From Yamagishiella unicocca (lineage: Eukaryota; Chlorophyta; Chlorophyceae; Chlamydomonadales; Volvocaceae), in the NCBI GenBank assembly GCA_003116995.1, contig BDSL01000010.1:434001-498000 (forward strand): a DNA stretch of 64,000 nt. Direction: 5' to 3'. Positions within the stretch are counted from its first letter, which is position 1, and every line of letters starts with the position of its first letter. Shown here piece by piece: positions 22,846-33,941 of this stretch. The position numbers were made by a program, and so were the translations under genes. A model generated the notes under the pieces. The model was not told where the DNA came from. It worked only from the letters and a program-made list of their open reading frames with translations, and did not search any database.

Positions 22846-25800
22846 TTACCAGAGCCGTCGCCGTGATCTTCTTCCGGACTGACCAGGTTTGGGCACCGGT
22901 GGCGGCCTGGGCGGCGCTGGCGAGGGCGGCGGGCTAGGAGGAAACGGAGACGGTGGCGGCCTTGGAGGAAACGGAGACGGTGGCGGGCTTGGAGGAAAAG
23001 GAGACGGTGGCGGGCTTGGAGGAAAAGGAGATGGTGGCGGGCTAGGCGGAAACGGAGATGGTGGTGGGCTAGGCGGAAACGGAGATGGTGTCGGGCTGGG
23101 CGGCGTCGGCGAGGGCGGCTCCGGTAATGGCGGCGGGCTGGGCGGCTCCGGCGAGGGCGGCGGGCTGGGCGGCTCCGGTGAGGGCGGCGGGCTGGGCGGC
23201 TCCGGCGAGGGCGGCGGGCTGGGCGGCTCCGGTGACGGCGGCGGGCTGGGCGGCTCCGGTGAGGGTGGAGGACTAGGCGGCTCCGGCGAGGGCGGTGGGC
23301 TAGGCGGCTCCGGCGAGGGTGGAGGACTAGGCGGCTCCGGCGATGGTTGCGGGCTGGGCGGCTCCGGCGAGGGCGGCGGGCTGGGCGGCTCCGGCGATGG
23401 TGGCGGGCTGGGCGGCTCCGGCGAGGGTGGAGGACTAGGCGGCTCTGGTGATGGCGGCGGGCTGGGCGGCTCCGGTGAGGGTGGCGGGCTGGGAGGCTCC
23501 GGCGAGGGCGGCGGGCTGGGCGGCTCCGGTGAGGGCGGAGGACTAGGCGGCTCCGGCGACGGCGGCGGGCTGGGCGGCTCCGGCGAGGGTGGCGGGCTGG
23601 GCGGCTCCGGTGAGGGCGGAGGACTGGGCGGCTCCGGCGAGGGCGGAGGGCTAGGCGGCTCCGGCGAGGGCGGCGGGCTGGGCGGCTCCGGCGAGGGCGG
23701 CGGGCTGGGCGGCTCCGGTGAGGGCGGAGGACTAGGCGGCTCCGGCGACGGCGGCGGGCTGGGCGGCTCCGGCGAGGGTGGCGGGCTGGGCGGCTCCGGT
23801 GAGGGCGGAGGACTGGGCGGCTCCGGCGAGGGCGGAGGGCTAGGCGGCTCCGGCGAGGGCGGCGGGCTGGGCGGCTCCGGCGAGGGCGGCGGGCTGGGCG
23901 GCTCCGGCGAGGGCGGCGGGCTGGGCGGCTCCGGCGAGGGCGGCGGGCTGGGCGGCTCCGGCGAGGGCGGCGGGCTGGGCGGCTCCGGCGAGGGCGGCGG
24001 GCTGGGCGGCTCCGGCGAGGGCGGCGGGCTGGGCGGCTCCGGCGAGGGCGGCGGGCTGGGCGGCTCCGGCGAGGGCGGCGGGCTGGGCGGCTCCGGTGAT
24101 GGCGGAGGACTAGGCGGCTCCGGCGAGGGTGGCGGGCTGGGCGGCTCCGGCGAGGGCGGCGGGCTGGGCGGCTCCGGCGAGGGCGGCGGGCTGGGCGGCT
24201 CCGGTGATGGCGGCGGGCTGGGCGGCTCCGGCGAGGGCGGCGGGCTGGGCGGCTCCGGCGAGGGCGGCGGGCTGGGCGGCTCCGGCGAGGGCGGCGGGCT
24301 GGGCGGCTCCGGCGAGGGCGGCGGACTAGGCGGCTCCGGCGAGGGCGGCGGGCTGGGCGGCTCCGGCGAGGGCGGAGGACTAGGCGGCTCCGGTGAGGGC
24401 GGCGGGCTAGGCGGCTCCGGCGATGGTGGCGGGCTGGGCGGCTCCGGCGAGGGCGGCGGGCTGGGCGGCTCCGGTGAGGGCGGCGGGCTGGGCGGCTCCG
24501 GCGATGGCGGAGGACTAGGCGGCTCCGGCGAGGGCGGCGGACTAGGCGGCTCCGGCGATGGCGGCGGACTGGGCGGCTCCGGCGAGGGCGGCGGGCTGGG
24601 CGGCTCCGGCGAGGGCGGCGGGCTGGGCGGCTCTGGTGAGGGCGGTGGGCTAGGCGGCTCCGGCGAGGGCGGAGGACTAGGCGGCTCCGGCGAGGGCGGC
24701 GGACTAGGCGGCTCCGGCGATGGCGGCGGACTGGGCGGCTCCGGCGAGGGCGGCGGGCTGGGCGGCTCCGGCGAGGGCGGCGGGCTGGGCGGCTCCGGCG
24801 AGGGCGGCGGGCTGGGCGGCTCCGGCGAGGGCGGCGGGCTTGGCGGCTCCGGCGAGGGCGGCGGGCTGGGCGGCTCCGGCGAGGGCGGCGGGCTGGGCGG
24901 CTCCGGCGAGGGCGGCGGGCTTGGCGGCTCCGGCGAGGGCGGCGGGCTGGGCGGCTCCGGCGAGGGCGGCGGGCTGGGCGGCTCCGGCGAGGGCGGCGGG
25001 CTGGGCGGCTCCGGTGAGGGCGGAGGACTAGGCGGCTCAGGTGATGGCGGCGGGCTGGGCGGCTCCGGCGAGGGCGGCGGGCTGGGCGGCTCCGGCGAGG
25101 GCGGCGGGCTGGGCGGCTCCGGTGAGGGCGGCGGGCTTGGTGGCTCTGGTGAGGGCGGCGGGCTGGGCGGCTCCGGCGAGGGCGGCGGGCTGGGTGGCTC
25201 CGGTGAGGGTGGAGGACTAGGCGGCTCCGGCGAGGGCGGCGGGCTGGGCGGCTCCGGTGAGGGCGGCGGGCTGGGTGGCTCCGGTGATGGTGGCGGACTA
25301 GGCGGCTCCGGCGAGGGCGGAGGACTAGGCGGCTCCGGCGAGGGCGGCGGGCTGGGCGGCTCCGGCGATGGCGGAGGACTAGGCGGCTCCGGCGAGGGCG
25401 GAGGACTAGGCGGCTCCGGTGAGGGCGGCGGGCTAGGCGGCTCCGGCGATGGTGGCGGGCTGGGCGGCTCCGGCGAGGGCGGCGGGCTGGGTGGCTCCGG
25501 TGAGGGTGGAGGACTAGGCGGCTCCGGCGAGGGCGGCGGGCTAGGCGGCTCCGGCGATGGTGGCGGGCTGGGCGGCTCCGGCGAGGGCGGCGGGCTGGGC
25601 GGCTCCGGCGATGGCGGCGGGCTGGGTGGCTCCGGTGAGGGTGGAGGACTAGGCGGCTCCGGCGAGGGCGGCGGGCTAGGCGGCTCCGGCGATGGTGGCG
25701 GGCTGGGCGGCTCCGGCGAGGGCGGCGGGCTGGGCGGCTCCGGCGATGGCGGAGGACTAGGCGGCTCCGGTGAGGGCGGCGGGCTGGGCGGCTCCGGCGA

Positions 25801-28679
25801 TGGTGGCGGGCTGGGCGGCTCCGGCGAGGGCGGCGGGCTGGGTGGCTCCGGTGAGGGTGGAGGACTAGGCGGCTCCGGCGAGGGCGGCGGGCTAGGCGGC
25901 TCCGGCGATGGTGGCGGGCTGGGCGGCTCCGGCGAGGGCGGCGGGCTGGGCGGCTCCGGCGATGGCGGCGGGCTGGGCGGCTCCGGTGAGGGCGGAGGAC
26001 TAGGCGGCACCGGCGAGGGCGGCGGGCTGGGCGGCTCCGGCGATGGCGGCGGGCTGGGCGGCTCCGGTGAGGGCGGAGGACTAGGCGGCTCCGGCGAGGG
26101 CGGCGGGCTAGGCGGCTCCGGCGAGGGCGGCGGGCTGGGCGGCTCCGGTGAGGGCGGCGGGCTAGGCGGCTCCGGCGAGGGCGGCGGGCTGGGTGGTTCT
26201 GGCGAGGGCGGAGGACTAGGCGGCTCCGGCGAGGGTGGCGGGCTAGGCGGCTCCGGCGAGGGCGGCGGGCTAGGCGGCTCCGGCGAGGGCGGCGGGCTAG
26301 GCGGCTCCGGCGAGGGCGGCGGGCTGGGCGGCTCCGGTGAGGGCGGCGGGCTAGGCGGCTCCGGCGAGGGCGGCGGGCTGGGTGGTTCTGGCGAGGGCGG
26401 AGGACTAGGCGGCTCCGGCGAGGGTGGCGGGCTAGGCGGCTCCGGCGAGGGCGGCGGGCTAGGCGGCTCCGGCGAGGGCGGCGGGCTTGGCGGCTCTGGT
26501 GAGGGCGGCGGGCTGGGCGGCTCTGGTGAGGGCGGCGGGCTGGGCGGCTCTGGTGAGGGCGGCGGGCTAGGCGGCTCCGGCGAGGGCGGCGGGCTGGGCG
26601 GCTCCGGCGAGGGCGGAGGAGTAGGCGGCTCCGGCGAGGGCGGAGGACTAGGCGGCTCCGGCGAGGGCGGAGGACTAGGCGGCTCCGGCGAGGGCGGAGG
26701 ACTAGGCGGCTCCGGCGAGGGCGGCGGGCTGGGCGGCTCCGGCGAGGGCGGAGGAGTAGGCGGCTCCGGCGAGGGCGGAGGACTAGGCGGCTCCGGCGAG
26801 GGCGGAGGACTAGGCGGCTCCGGCGAGGGTGGCGGGCTAGGCGGCTCCGGCGAGGGCGGAGGACTAGGCGGCTCCGGCGAGGGCGGAGGACTAGGCGGCT
26901 CCGGCGAGGGCGGCGGGCTGGGCGGCTCCGGCGAGGGCGGAGGAGTAGGCGGCTCCGGCGAGGGCGGAGGACTAGGCGGCTCCGGCGAGGGCGGAGGACT
27001 AGGCGGCTCCGGCGAGGGTGGCGGGCTAGGCGGCTCCGGCGAGGGCGGCGGGCTGGGCGGCTCCGGTGAGGGCGGTGGGCTAGGCGGCTCCGGCGAGGGC
27101 GGCGGGCTAGGCGGCTCTGGTGAGGGCGGCGGGCTAGGCGGCTCCGGCGAGGGTGGCGGGCTAGGCGGCTCCGGCGATGGTGGCGGGCTGGGTGGTTCTG
27201 GCGAGGGCGGCGGGCTGGGCGGCTCTGGTGATGGCGGAGGACTAGGCGGCTCCGGCGAGGGCGGCGGGCTAGGCGGCTCCGGCGAGGGCGGAGGGCTAGG
27301 CGGCTCCGGCGAGGGCGGCGGGCTGGGCGGCTCCGGCGAGGGCGGAGGAGTAGGCGGCTCCGGCGAGGGCGGAGGACTAGGCGGCTCCGGCGAGGGCGGA
27401 GGACTAGGCGGCTCCGGCGAGGGCGGAGGACTAGGCGGCTCCGGCGAGGGCGGCGGGCTGGGCGGCTCCGGCGAGGGCGGAGGACTAGGCGGCTCCGGTG
27501 AGGGCGGCTCCGGCGAGGGCGGAGGGCTGGGCGGTCGTGGCGAGGGTTTAGGGCTGGGCGGCTTTGGAGAGGGTGGAGGCCTGGGCGGCCTGGGAGTTGG
27601 TGGAGGCCTGGGTGGTCTAGGTGAGGGCGGTGGAGAGGGCGGGTTTGGCGGCGGCATTTCCGGTAGTGGAGGCCTGGGCGGCTTCGGAGAGGGTGGAGGC
27701 CTGGGCGGTCTAGGTGGGCGAGGTGAGGGCGGCGGTGAGGGTGGGTTAGGCGGCGGTGAATCCGGTGGTTGAGGCCTGGGCGGCTTGGGAGATGGTGGAG
27801 GTCTGGGCGGTCTAGGCGGGCGAGGTGAGGGCGGCGGGGAAGGCGGCTTTGGAGGCGGCGAATCCGGTGGTGGAGGACTAGGTGGCCGTGGAGGCCTAGG
27901 CGGCCGTGGAGGCCTGGGCGGGCGAGGCGAGGGCGGTAATATCCCGGATTGAAGGCTGCGTGAGGAAGCATGTGTCTTTGGAGCCTGCCTTGGATTATTG
28001 GTTACTGCAGCAGCATAAAAACAAAGGATCGGTCAAGACTTGCTAGTTACTCATTAAGGCCGTGGTACTGACGGACAGAGATTTGGTGCTATTTGCTTTC
28101 ATGCGGTACTGACGGTTGGATTCCAAATGGATTCCAAATGAGGTCCGATCCGCGACCCAATGAGACCCTTTATTCGATACGCCTCCAGGTGCGTAAAAAA
28201 ATCAACCCCCCACACACACCTCGTCGCAGGGGTGCAGAAAGTTTATTAATGTCCTCCCAAAGCAAGGTCACATCCGTTAATGTAGGCCAAACTAACCGCG
28301 AACGCAAGCATACCCCGAAATCGAAATGACAACGCAAATCGAAAGAAGGGACCCCCGCGCGTTGCTTGCTTGGCGCCAGCCGTAGAGCAAGTGGGGCTAG
28401 GTCGGGCAGCGGCGCTGGAATCCCAGAAAGTGTTATCCCAGGTCCGTCCGTATATATCCCACACCCCAAACACGCGCTGGTACATACAGTCAGGTTATGT
28501 CTGCGCCTCGGGCGCTAGTCCTTATTTGGGACAGCTGAGGTTCGTTCGAGCGAGCCGTTGCAACGACAGGACCCACTTTGGTTCTCGACATCTCCAAACG
28601 CCATCCCCGCTGCTGACAAAAAGATGAACAAAATCGACACCACTTGAGTTGTAGCGCTCATTCTGTTGCTGTGCTCCAT
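22846..28679 (-). CDS. Giant secreted hydroxyproline-rich (SPEPPSPPP)n glycoprotein, predicted 1753 aa
   Basis: Two exons, 28679-28577 (103 bases) and 28004-22846 (5159 bases), joined at phase 1. The total of 5262 bases gives 1753 codons plus TAA. Exon 1 encodes a signal peptide (from the second Met: MSATTQVVSILFIFLSAAGM, then AFG) and Cys-free residues to Gln34. After a short leader (NNPRQAPKTHASSRS) come irregular proline motifs (PPRPPSPPPPDSPPPKPP), about 160 repeats of the nonapeptide PPSPPPSPE, then PPSPFPPSPPPSP units and a short basic end (GRRSRRRLW). Such Ser-Pro rods are the hydroxyproline-rich shafts of volvocine cell-wall and matrix proteins, including pherophorins. No pherophorin globular domain is visible. 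A GTAACT donor-like site overlaps the stop (TG|GTAACT), so a further C-terminal exon is possible. Repeat-length assembly error cannot be excluded. Confidence 0.75.
23104..27536. repeat. 27-bp minisatellite coding for the PPSPPPSPE array, about 160 units
   Basis: Units differ mainly at synonymous or third positions (GGCGGGCTGGGC, GGAGGACTAGGC and GGTGATGG variants on the plus strand). Higher-order copies are visible: a seven-unit (189-bp) block at 23522 recurs at 23711, another around 26141 recurs at about 26330, and the rare GGAGGAGTAGGC variant sits at 26621, 26756, 26945 and 27350, all multiples of 27 apart. Confidence 0.95.
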
Positions 28680-31140
28680 CGCGCGTGCCTATCTACGAAG
28701 CGGCGGCCAACGGGGGGACTCAGGCGCGCCTCGCGCTGCCTATCAATATAATAAGGTGCACTATATCGTCTGCGCTATATGTATGAGCGCCGTACGCTTG
28801 GGCGCTCGGAAGCGACTTATTGTTTAGCAACGTTAGGCCTGCCAATGGGTTGCAAGGTAATGCCTTCTATGTGGGTTGATGCTAGGAACTTGTATGTATG
28901 TATATGACATAATGTAAGCTCCCGAGATGTTGATACGGGGATGGGCGATTCTGCTGGGTTCCACGCACTGGAACAGTCTGACGTAGCCGGTAAAACGAGC
29001 GAATCGATGCCATAATTGCCCGTCAAAGCGAACACTACGAGAATAATTGACATGACATGCGATTACCAACTATATACAGGGTTGTTTATTTGTTTTGTTG
29101 GTTGTAAAGTGACTTGGCCATGGGTGGAACAGGTGGACACAGGCCTCATGCATAGGCGGGTTCGGTATATCGCCGACAGTTATCCAACCGGTAATTATTA
29201 TTACCGGTTTTCGGGGCTGAGTATGTTACAATATTGCCAGGCACTAGTTCGACCCGGTCAACCGGCTATGACTGAACCGGAGCTGTCCATTCAAAGAGCG
29301 TGCTGCCAAGGTAATAAAAAACGTTCGGATAATGATATAGATCTTTAATTCTGAAATCTGGATGCTTATTGTACGCACGCACGTCCTTCACAGCCAGCGG
29401 CCGGTCCGGTCGTCCGGTCCGACCGCGGTCCGGCCGGACGGCCGCCGGTGCCCGACCAGACCTGCTGCTGACGTTCTTTCCGAACAAACTCCTGCTTTCA
29501 AGTAAATTATTTGTCGAAATCCACATAAACATTGTAACAGACCTCGTTGCCTTCGTTTCGAGCCTCTAGGGCTGCGTTGTTATTACTTTTAGATGGCCAG
29601 AAGCCTCTGCTTTACAACTACTCTAAAATGTTGAACCTCGTAATAAGTTACTTTTTGTGTTTGGAGGATAATAGTTACATCACGGTGACCGCTTGCTTAC
29701 TGATGGCTCTCCTTCTTGAAGCAACTACCACTTTGGAATTTCGCGGCTTATTATTAGCGATAAATCAGCGCACTATCTTACAACGAACCATGTTAATGGT
29801 TTGCCATTTACTGAGGTATCGTTGGGTTTCTTGCTTCCTTTGCCTCCCTCAATACGTGCTAGGCGATGTGCCCGATGTATGGCACGCACCTTCACATACA
29901 TAGGCTTTTAGGAAGTTCCACCCGCCCCACCCTAAATCCGTTTTCCCTAAGAAATGTGGTGACATATGTTACCGCGACATCCTTGGTCATGATGCCATTA
30001 GTCATGATGCCATTGGTCATGATGAGGTGGGTCTCCGTTCCTTGTGGGTCCCGCCCGCCCCCCTGCGTCGCTCGACCAGCCTGCCTAGGCTCGATCGGAC
30101 GCCCGCCCTGACGGATGAGCTACCAAAAAAGGGAAGAAACAGGTCCTACTGGGGTCCCTGAAACGAAGATTAATCCTATGTTAGTTGAAAAGATGCAGAT
30201 GCATGGTCGCAGTAGGTCCGGGATGATTATTGGAGGAAAGGCTCGGGAGGGCAAGATAGGCGGTTGGCGCGAAAATGTGATGGGATCATGTGGGATCATC
30301 ATGGAGTGGTCAAAACATGCTCGCGCAAACAGTGGCTGGGCCAAAAACGTATCCAGACAGGGCCCGCGACGGTCGCAGTAGGTCCGGGATGATTCGAGGA
30401 AAGGCTCAGTCGGGAGAGCAGGATAGGCGGTTGCAACCAATTGGCGCGAAAACGGGATGGGAGCATGGTGGGCAGTAAGTGACTCGACCGGCTACCCGGC
30501 ATTATGACTGTGTCCCCGCGTTCCCAAGAATGCCCGGCTAGCCGGGCATGGCTGTATGTGTTCCCCTGTTCCCGCCTTACGTCTCCACAGCAGAATACTG
30601 CCCAAAATCGCTCCTAGCTTATATAAGCACCATACATTTAGTTGCTGGGCCGGATCAGGTTCGAGTCCTCAAGCGTCAGGCACATGGGGACACAGCAGCA
30701 GCCGTGTTCCCATGCACCCAGCACCCCCTTCGTTACTCCCTACCTCAGACTTACTGCTCCTACCGAGATCATACCGTAACCCATGCACAATATATCAGCG
30801 TTGTGCGTGAAGAGCGCTAACACTAGCCGCAAGGGCGAGAACAAGGCTAAGGAGGCTGGGAACGCGGCCATGTATGGTAGGCAACCGTGCTCCCACCAAT
30901 AACCCCCGTGCTCCCACCAATTACCCCCGTGTTCCCGCCTGCTCCCCCGCTCATATCACCCGCACCGATGCCCGATACCCTTCATCGGTTCATTGTTGTT
31001 GTTGTTAACGGCGGTTACAGTGGGTTCCAGACCAAGAGGTAGAACCATCGGGCGCATCGCCTTCATATGACTTCTACGAACTCTTCAAGCCATGCTCCCG
31101 CCACTTACGGTGGGCCCAAAACGGGTCCAGACAGGGGACA
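28680..31140. other. Gene-free stretch upstream of the HRGP gene
   Basis: AT-richer DNA with no supported exon chain. Around 29395-29455 is a GGTCCGGTCGTCCGGTCC-rich low-complexity patch. At 29980-30025 a CATGATGCCATTRGT unit is repeated three times. Confidence 0.45.
30205..30465 (+). repeat. Imperfect direct duplication, about 165 bp period
   Basis: TCGCAGTAGGTCCGGGATGA begins near 30207 and again near 30373. In both, GGAAAGGCTC, GGATAGGCGGTTG-like and GGCGCGAAAA blocks follow in the same order. Confidence 0.65.
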
Positions 31141-31149
31141 GGTATACCG

Positions 31150-31456
31150 GGGTCCAACGAGGGTCCAACGAGGGTCCAACGAGGGTCCAACGAGGGTCCA
31201 ACGAGGGTCCAACGAGGGTCCAACGAGGGTCCAACGAGGGTCCAACGAGGGTCCAACGAGGGTCCAACGAGGGTCCAACGAGGGTCCAACGAGGGTCCAA
31301 CGAGGGTCCAACGAGGGTCCAACGAGGGTCCAACGAGGGTCCAACGAGGGTCCAACGAGGGTCCAACGAGGGTCCAACGAGGGTCCAACGAGGGTCCAAC
31401 GAGGGTCCAACGAGGGTCCAACGAGGGTCCAACGAGGGTCCAACGAGGGTCCAACC
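31150..31456. repeat. 11-bp minisatellite (GGTCCAACGAG)n, about 28 units
   Basis: Nearly perfect 11-base units. Because 11 is not a multiple of three, the array translates as an 11-residue repeat in all six frames, so the long open frames here are artefacts. Confidence 0.97.
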
Positions 31457-31667
31457 AGGATGTGAAGGTCCTTCAGCCCGGGTCTCCTCGTTACCCCCTC
31501 GGTTGACAACCTGGGTAACGGGGGGCCCGGGTTACCTTAGGGTAACCCCCAGCCAGCCTGCCATAGGGGTACACACGCGACAGCAGCGCCAAGCAGACAC
31601 ATAACAAAAGGGTGTACACAGCACTAGCAAGCGCACATGCACAGGTCCAAAGATACAGGGGACAAAG

Positions 31668-31872
31668 GGACACAGCGGACAGCCATCTACCCAGGAGGGG
31701 CCCAGCGGACAGCCATCTACCCAGGAGGGCCACAGCGGACAGCCATCTACCCAGGAGGGCCACAGCGGACAGCCATCTACCCAGGAGGGGCCCAGCGGAC
31801 AGCCATCTACCCAGGAGGGGCCCAGCGGACAGCCATCTACCCAGGAGGGGCCCAGCGGACACCCACCACCTC
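31668..31872. repeat. 30-bp tandem repeat, 6-7 units
   Basis: Units begin CAGCGGACAGCCATCTACCC and end AGGAGGGGCC or AGGAGGGCCA. The last unit is truncated after CAGCGGACA. Confidence 0.95.
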
Positions 31873-31879
31873 ACACCGT

Positions 31880-33935
31880 GACGATCAGCATGCTGGCAGG
31901 TTAGTTGGGGGAGTCGGATATTTCGACGCAAATGAAACCTCACTTTCAGATACTTGCATGTCCTCTTGCGCTCATTTGTCAGATTGTGGGTCAGTCAAAA
32001 CCCTGACCCTAATTCTCGGCCGCCAGATATTTACTCTCGTACTGCGTGCTGGGGCCCCGTTTCCATGATTCCCTGTGCCTATCCCATCCCAACCCCTAAT
32101 AACGCCTTGATCCTGGTCCTTGACTTCCAACGGTTAGGCACGGTCTACATCCTTACATTACCAGCAGCACCGTGATGGGGCAATGGAACCACTGATTACC
32201 CCGTTGACTGTGCGAACCGGATTGCCCTGCATCCGTTTTGGGGCCCTGCCAAGCTAGGCTGCAGCCTATAAGACATGTTCGGGCCAATCAAGTTCAATCA
32301 CATTATTATATAGTAAAGTTTTGCATCGCTACCAGTACTGTAAGTCATAACCATCAGTCCACCATAGGGACACACACACACACAGACACACCCCACACGC
32401 ACAGAGCTGCCCTTTTGAACGACGATGCGCATGATCGATGCCACCCAAGGTTTGCACGTACACAGACATATCGTACTAGAAAACGGAACATATCGGGCCC
32501 TGCGCCCGCCCGCCAACCTCGGGGGCGCCTGCCGCTCATTACTAAGGGCCACCCACGGAATCGAGCCGCTGAGCACCCCAGCAAGCACCTCCACGGCGCC
32601 CTTCGGCCCGTTTGGAACCCGAGGAGCGTTCGACAAGACGGGAATGCCCGCCCGTACCCATCGAGCGCAGTACCCTCTCAGCGACTAGGCTAGGCTGGGC
32701 TAGGCTGACGCAACGGACTGCAGGTATGGCAAGAAACACAATGACGACCAACATAACGTGCTCCACAACAACAAACCTACGATTCACTCAGGCCTGTCGC
32801 CCACAAACAAACGCACCTCTCCGCTCCTCTACCTGGACTCGATTCACCATCGCCCGCGCTCCGGCCTGCCTGCCAAACCACACATCAAGGCGCTCCGGGT
32901 TGCTGCATGCAACAAGCAGCGCAAGCGGTAGCGGCAAGACTGCGAGAGCAGAGGACGCAAAGCCCGCACGTCTGGTGCCCTGGGGGCCCCCCCAGAGGAG
33001 CCGGGTCGGTTGTTGAGCTGCAGCCGCCCAGGTGGACGCATGGCCCCGAAACCAAGGTCCAAGGGTTACTGCTTCAACAAGCCGAGAGCCCGCGAGAGCC
33101 CCAAAAATAAAATATGATACACGCTTGTCGCACTCGCTTATCGTACATCTTCACACATTGGGTCGGTCATGCACACCTTGTCTTCCCAGCAGGGTGCACC
33201 ACAAAAGGAGAGAAGAGGGCTGCTGTGCCCCTGCAGGTTTGCCCCGCTTTGAATCCGTACCACTCATCCACCAGTCACGCAAGTTGAACACGCACCGCCT
33301 CGGTTCCACGCCCGTATTCCCACAGCCCAGAACGCATGCCCCTACTCGCAGCGATACGGCCTGCCTGCTTGCCTAGCTGATCGTCTGACTGGATGCTTAC
33401 TCGGCTGTATCACTCGCCATCTGCTCACTCACTCGCCCAACCACCGAGCCACCCATCCAAGCGCCCGTTTCCATATGGATGGATGCACGGGGCAGCACTA
33501 ATAATAGGTGCACGGGGCACCCCTGATAGATACGGCTCTGACTCTGGAGCCGTGGATCCAGGACTCCTCCGGACCAGAGTCAGTGACGTTCCGCGCCAAG
33601 TCGGGGGTCAAAACCTGGCTCGGGTCCTGAGGGAACGCAGGCTGGGCAGCAATGCCCAAACGATCCTCAAGCGGCTACATTATTCCTACCGACCGGCGTC
33701 CTTGCGACGCCTCCTCATCACCTGGACCCGGCCTTGGCCGGTATCGCCTTGCTCCCCCGCGCACCTGCTTCCCCAGCGGGCGCGCCTCAACGCAACGCAC
33801 GCACCCTCAACAAGCAAGCAACCCGATTGCCGAGAGCCGTAGCGACGGCTGGTGTGCGCCCCACACCGTGTCACGGCTGCGGCAGCTGATCCATGCGTGT
33901 TTGTGTCACGGCTGCGGCAGCCGATCCAATCGCGT
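31880..33935. other. Right part of the repeat island, no supported gene
   Basis: No exon chain. Short CACACA and GGCTAGGCT runs occur at 32365-32400 and 32685-32707. Open frames around 33393-33842 lack recognisable domains or splice context. Confidence 0.4.
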
Positions 33936-33941
33936 CGGCCC

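Noticed and set aside
22889..27772. Long plus-strand frame of glycine-rich GGGLGGSGE repeats
   Set aside because: It is the antisense shadow of the 27-bp array. Any repeat of a multiple of three with no stop stays open. There is no signal peptide or splice context on that strand, whereas the minus strand has a matching signal-peptide exon in the correct phase.
22758..27971. Minus-strand frame of RRSRPARRP repeats starting at 27971
   Set aside because: Alternative frame of the same array with extreme Arg content. Only its last 40 residues might be real, noted as a finding.
29547..29903. Hydrophobic 118-residue plus-strand frame
   Set aside because: No family resemblance, AT-rich surroundings, no promoter or TGTAA signal, and no splice partners.
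30640..30690. tRNA suggested by a GGTTCGAGTCC loop
   Set aside because: The flanking bases do not form a T stem, and no acceptor or anticodon arm can be paired upstream.
31067..31604. Open frames in all six frames across the 11-bp array
   Set aside because: An 11-base unit without stops translates in every frame. No domains and no splice signals.
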